DNA of 8,256 bases. It comes from Bacillota bacterium (GTDB lineage: Bacteria; Bacillota_E; Sulfobacillia; Sulfobacillales; Sulfobacillaceae). Positions 6,098 to 8,256 of the stretch are shown here, piece by piece. The notes under the pieces were generated by a model. The model was given only the letters and a program-made list of their open reading frames with translations. It did not search any database and had not been told where the DNA came from. The stretch lies in the NCBI GenBank assembly GCA_021820165.1, contig JAKADW010000078.1, forward strand, positions 1-8,256, in the 5' to 3' direction. The first letter of the stretch is position 1; each line of letters begins with the position of its first letter. The position numbers and the translations under genes are program-made.

Positions 6098-8218
6098 ATG
6101 GATCGACAACGCGGGCGGCATAGCCCAAAAAACAGCCGGCCGGGGCGGGCCGGGTACTTCCGTGAGCGATGGCATCGCGTTCGGGACCGGTTGGCCAGCA
6201 CAGGCGCCATGATTAGCCTGCCAGCGCTCGTGATTGGTATTGGCGCGATCCTGGTTCCCACAGCATGGGTGTTCTTGCCGGCACCCAATCTTCCCGCGGA
6301 CACCACCATCTATGACCAACACGGTCACCTCGTCAGCGTAATTTACTCGAGCGTCAATCGGATGCCCGTGACCTACAGCGAAATCCCGGCCAATCTACAA
6401 AACGCTTTGGTGGCTATCGAAGATGACACGTTTTGGGTTGAGCCTGCCGTCGACCCCGTGGGCATCACCCGGGCGGCAGTACTGGATCTGCGACGCGGAA
6501 AAATTCTCCAAGGTGGTAGTACGATTACTCAACAGCTGGCTAAAAACCTCTATCTCACCGATCGGCGGACATTTAGCCGCAAATTTAAAGAGCTCTTTAT
6601 CACGTTAAAACTTTCGACCATTTACTCACGGAGACAAATCTTGACCATGTATCTCAACGATGTCTATTTCGGCAACGGCGCTTACGGTGTGCAAGCCGCC
6701 TCCCAAACATACTTTGGGCACAGCGTGAGCAAAGATTCTCTGGCAGAATCTGCTCTTTTGGCTGGATTAGTTAATGCACCGAGTTATTATGATCCCTTTA
6801 TCCACCCGGGAGCCGCCATGTCGCGGCGAAATTTGGTGCTCACCCAAATGGCGAAGCTCCACTATATTACTCGAGCCGAGGCCCGAAGGGCCCAGTCATC
6901 GCCACTCAATTTGGCGAGCACCACCCCCATTGGCAACCGCGCTCCTTTTTTCACCCAATTTGTGGCCGAACAATTGAAGTCGCTCGATCCCCATGTAGGG
7001 AAGACGCTGTACACTGGCGGCTATCGGGTCATCACCACCATGAACTGGCATATGCAGAAAATGGCCCAAACGGATGTCGCCAATTATGCTCCCATCAGTG
7101 GCAAAGTAGGCGGCGTATACGAACCCCAGGCCGCATTGGTGGCGATTAATCCGAAAAACGGCTACGTCGAAGCCCTGGTGGGAGGCGACAATTTCGCCAA
7201 TTCGTCGTATGACCGCGCAACATTGGCCGCTCGTCAGCCCGGTTCCACCATGAAGTACTTCCTCTATACCACCGTGATTAACCAAGGCTACTCCACTTCG
7301 GCCGTGAAGGATTCCGCGCCCGTGAAGTTTCCGTCGGGCAACGGCACGTATTACGTGCCCCATAATTATGGACACGTCTATAACGGTCCTTTGCCGATTA
7401 GGCGCGCCATTGCCCTGTCCGACAATATTGTGGCGATCAAATGGATGGATACCGTTGGGCCTCCGGCCATGATTGCCATGGCCCACCAAATGGGGATCAC
7501 CAGTCCCTTGGCTAACAATCTTACCACCGCCCTGGGTTCGTCTTCCGTGACGCCGTTGGAAATGGCGCGGGCGGTGGCTCCTTTGGCCAATGGCGGGTAC
7601 CGCGTGCGGCCTTTATCGGTATTGAAGGTCACCGATGCCAACGGCCGCGTATTGTACACGGCCGCACCCAAGCTGACCCGTGTCATCAGCCCCCAAGTCG
7701 CTTATGTGGTGGCAGAGCTATTTCACGCCCCATTGTTAAGCCCTGTGGGTACCGCTCATAATTTGGAACCGTATTTGGCGGGTCGCCCGGCGGCGGCGAA
7801 AACGGGGACATCGTCTAAACAGCGTGATGCCTGGCTGGTGGGATTCACCCCGCAGTTAACGGCCGCCGTCTGGGTAGGTAATGACAACGATACCCCCATG
7901 GGGTTCACGGGGGATCGGGGGGCGGGACCCATCTGGGGCCATTTTATGGCCGATGCTCTGGCCGGTCAGCCGATGGTCCATTTTCATCGTCCCAAATTCA
8001 TCGTGACCCGCGATGTGTGTTCGAAGACGGGACTATTAAGCAACGGCTGTTGCACCACCTATCGCGAATACTACATTCGGGGGCACGAGCCCACGAAAGT
8101 GAGCCCAGGGTGCGGATCGAGCGGGTCGGGGTCACCCAATCCTGGACGCAAGAAGAAATCGGGTGGGGGTGGGTCCGCTGCCGACATCCTGAAATCCATT
8201 TTAAAAGGGATCCCTTAG
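6098..8218 (+). CDS. Class A penicillin-binding protein (PBP1A-like)
   Basis: This 706-residue bifunctional enzyme polymerises lipid II and cross-links peptidoglycan outside the membrane. A basic cytoplasmic tail (1-37) precedes one membrane anchor (about 38-62). The GT51 domain follows: E108-D109 (motif 1), GGSTITQQLAKN (139-150), RKFKE (161-165), ILTMYLNDVYFGNGAYG (181-197) and AESALLAGL (216-224). The transpeptidase domain has the active serine S383 in STMK, SDN at 441-443 and KTG at 568-570. Motif 1 is unusual: after EDDTFW the family's His and Gly are replaced by Glu and Ala (positions 115 and 117). The tail has the VCSKTGLL segment seen in other PBP1A proteins, four cysteines (641, 651, 652, 672), then a Gly/Ser/Lys-rich stretch and a short hydrophobic end. 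It is divergent from pdaD. Whether it equals ponA or a pbpG-type paralogue cannot be settled here. Confidence 0.93.
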   Translation: MDRQRGRHSPKNSRPGRAGYFRERWHRVRDRLASTGAMISLPALVIGIGAILVPTAWVFLPAPNLPADTTIYDQHGHLVSVIYSSVNRMPVTYSEIPANLQNALVAIEDDTFWVEPAVDPVGITRAAVLDLRRGKILQGGSTITQQLAKNLYLTDRRTFSRKFKELFITLKLSTIYSRRQILTMYLNDVYFGNGAYGVQAASQTYFGHSVSKDSLAESALLAGLVNAPSYYDPFIHPGAAMSRRNLVLTQMAKLHYITRAEARRAQSSPLNLASTTPIGNRAPFFTQFVAEQLKSLDPHVGKTLYTGGYRVITTMNWHMQKMAQTDVANYAPISGKVGGVYEPQAALVAINPKNGYVEALVGGDNFANSSYDRATLAARQPGSTMKYFLYTTVINQGYSTSAVKDSAPVKFPSGNGTYYVPHNYGHVYNGPLPIRRAIALSDNIVAIKWMDTVGPPAMIAMAHQMGITSPLANNLTTALGSSSVTPLEMARAVAPLANGGYRVRPLSVLKVTDANGRVLYTAAPKLTRVISPQVAYVVAELFHAPLLSPVGTAHNLEPYLAGRPAAAKTGTSSKQRDAWLVGFTPQLTAAVWVGNDNDTPMGFTGDRGAGPIWGHFMADALAGQPMVHFHRPKFIVTRDVCSKTGLLSNGCCTTYREYYIRGHEPTKVSPGCGSSGSGSPNPGRKKKSGGGGSAADILKSILKGIP

Positions 8219-8256
8219 ATGTAGGAACCCAAAAAGGCATTTTGTGGGTAGCCGCG

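Noticed and set aside
8205..8216. The perfect palindrome AAGGGATCCCTT at the end of the PBP gene.
   Set aside because: It has no loop and no following T run, so it is not a terminator. It lies in the last codons and contains a common GGATCC site, so chance is adequate.
8226..8251. CCCAAAA and TTTTGTGGG after the PBP stop, as a terminator stem.
   Set aside because: The stem needs a two-base bulge, is AT-rich in the middle, and no T run follows before the window ends.

Overview
The window reads as a chromosomal segment from a GC-rich, Gram-positive (Firmicutes-type) bacterium. Genes sit behind strong AGGAGG-like ribosome binding sites, GTG and TTG starts are used, and the promoters are of sigma-A type with an extended -10. 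The set of a class A penicillin-binding protein beside pyruvoyl-type arginine decarboxylase, speE, speB and argS fits a Sulfobacillus-like or other deep-branching thermophilic Firmicute. That lineage is an inference from gene content, not a sequence match. In Bacillus subtilis a class A PBP gene (pbpG/ywhE) also neighbours speE (ywhF) and speB (ywhG), so the neighbourhood looks ancestral rather than newly acquired.

Layout, left to right. Bases 1-150 hold an extended -10 promoter and no supported gene. Positions 151-780 (+) encode a small protein with an N-terminal segment like the PLMP domain of IscB proteins followed by a compact HNH nuclease domain, the composition described for IshB. It runs tail to tail, only 3 bp away, into a five-gene minus-strand operon. 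In transcription order (right to left) the operon is pdaD (5937-5476), speE (5459-4629), speB (4632-3772), argS (3761-2091) and a Ycf46-like AAA+ ATPase (2091-784). Spacings are 16 bp, a 4-bp overlap, 10 bp and a 1-bp overlap, so co-transcription and translational coupling are likely. A near-consensus promoter lies just upstream of pdaD. Facing away from it, a class A PBP gene (6098-8218, +) starts after a shared intergenic region of about 160 bp that contains a perfect inverted repeat. The last 38 bases carry no recognisable gene.

How the genes fit together. PdaD decarboxylates arginine to agmatine. SpeB removes urea and SpeE adds an aminopropyl group, giving spermidine either through putrescine or through N1-aminopropylagmatine. 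ArgS competes for the same arginine by charging tRNA-Arg. The AAA+ protein has no assigned role here. The PBP builds peptidoglycan and is probably an independent unit.

The observations most worth checking are three. ArgS has lost the class I HIGH signature (HVGH is replaced by VVVS) in an otherwise intact enzyme. The PLMP-HNH protein may be a stand-alone relative of IscB nucleases. The PBP glycosyltransferase motif 1 lacks the usual His and Gly. I see no CRISPR array, insertion sequence, tRNA or rRNA.
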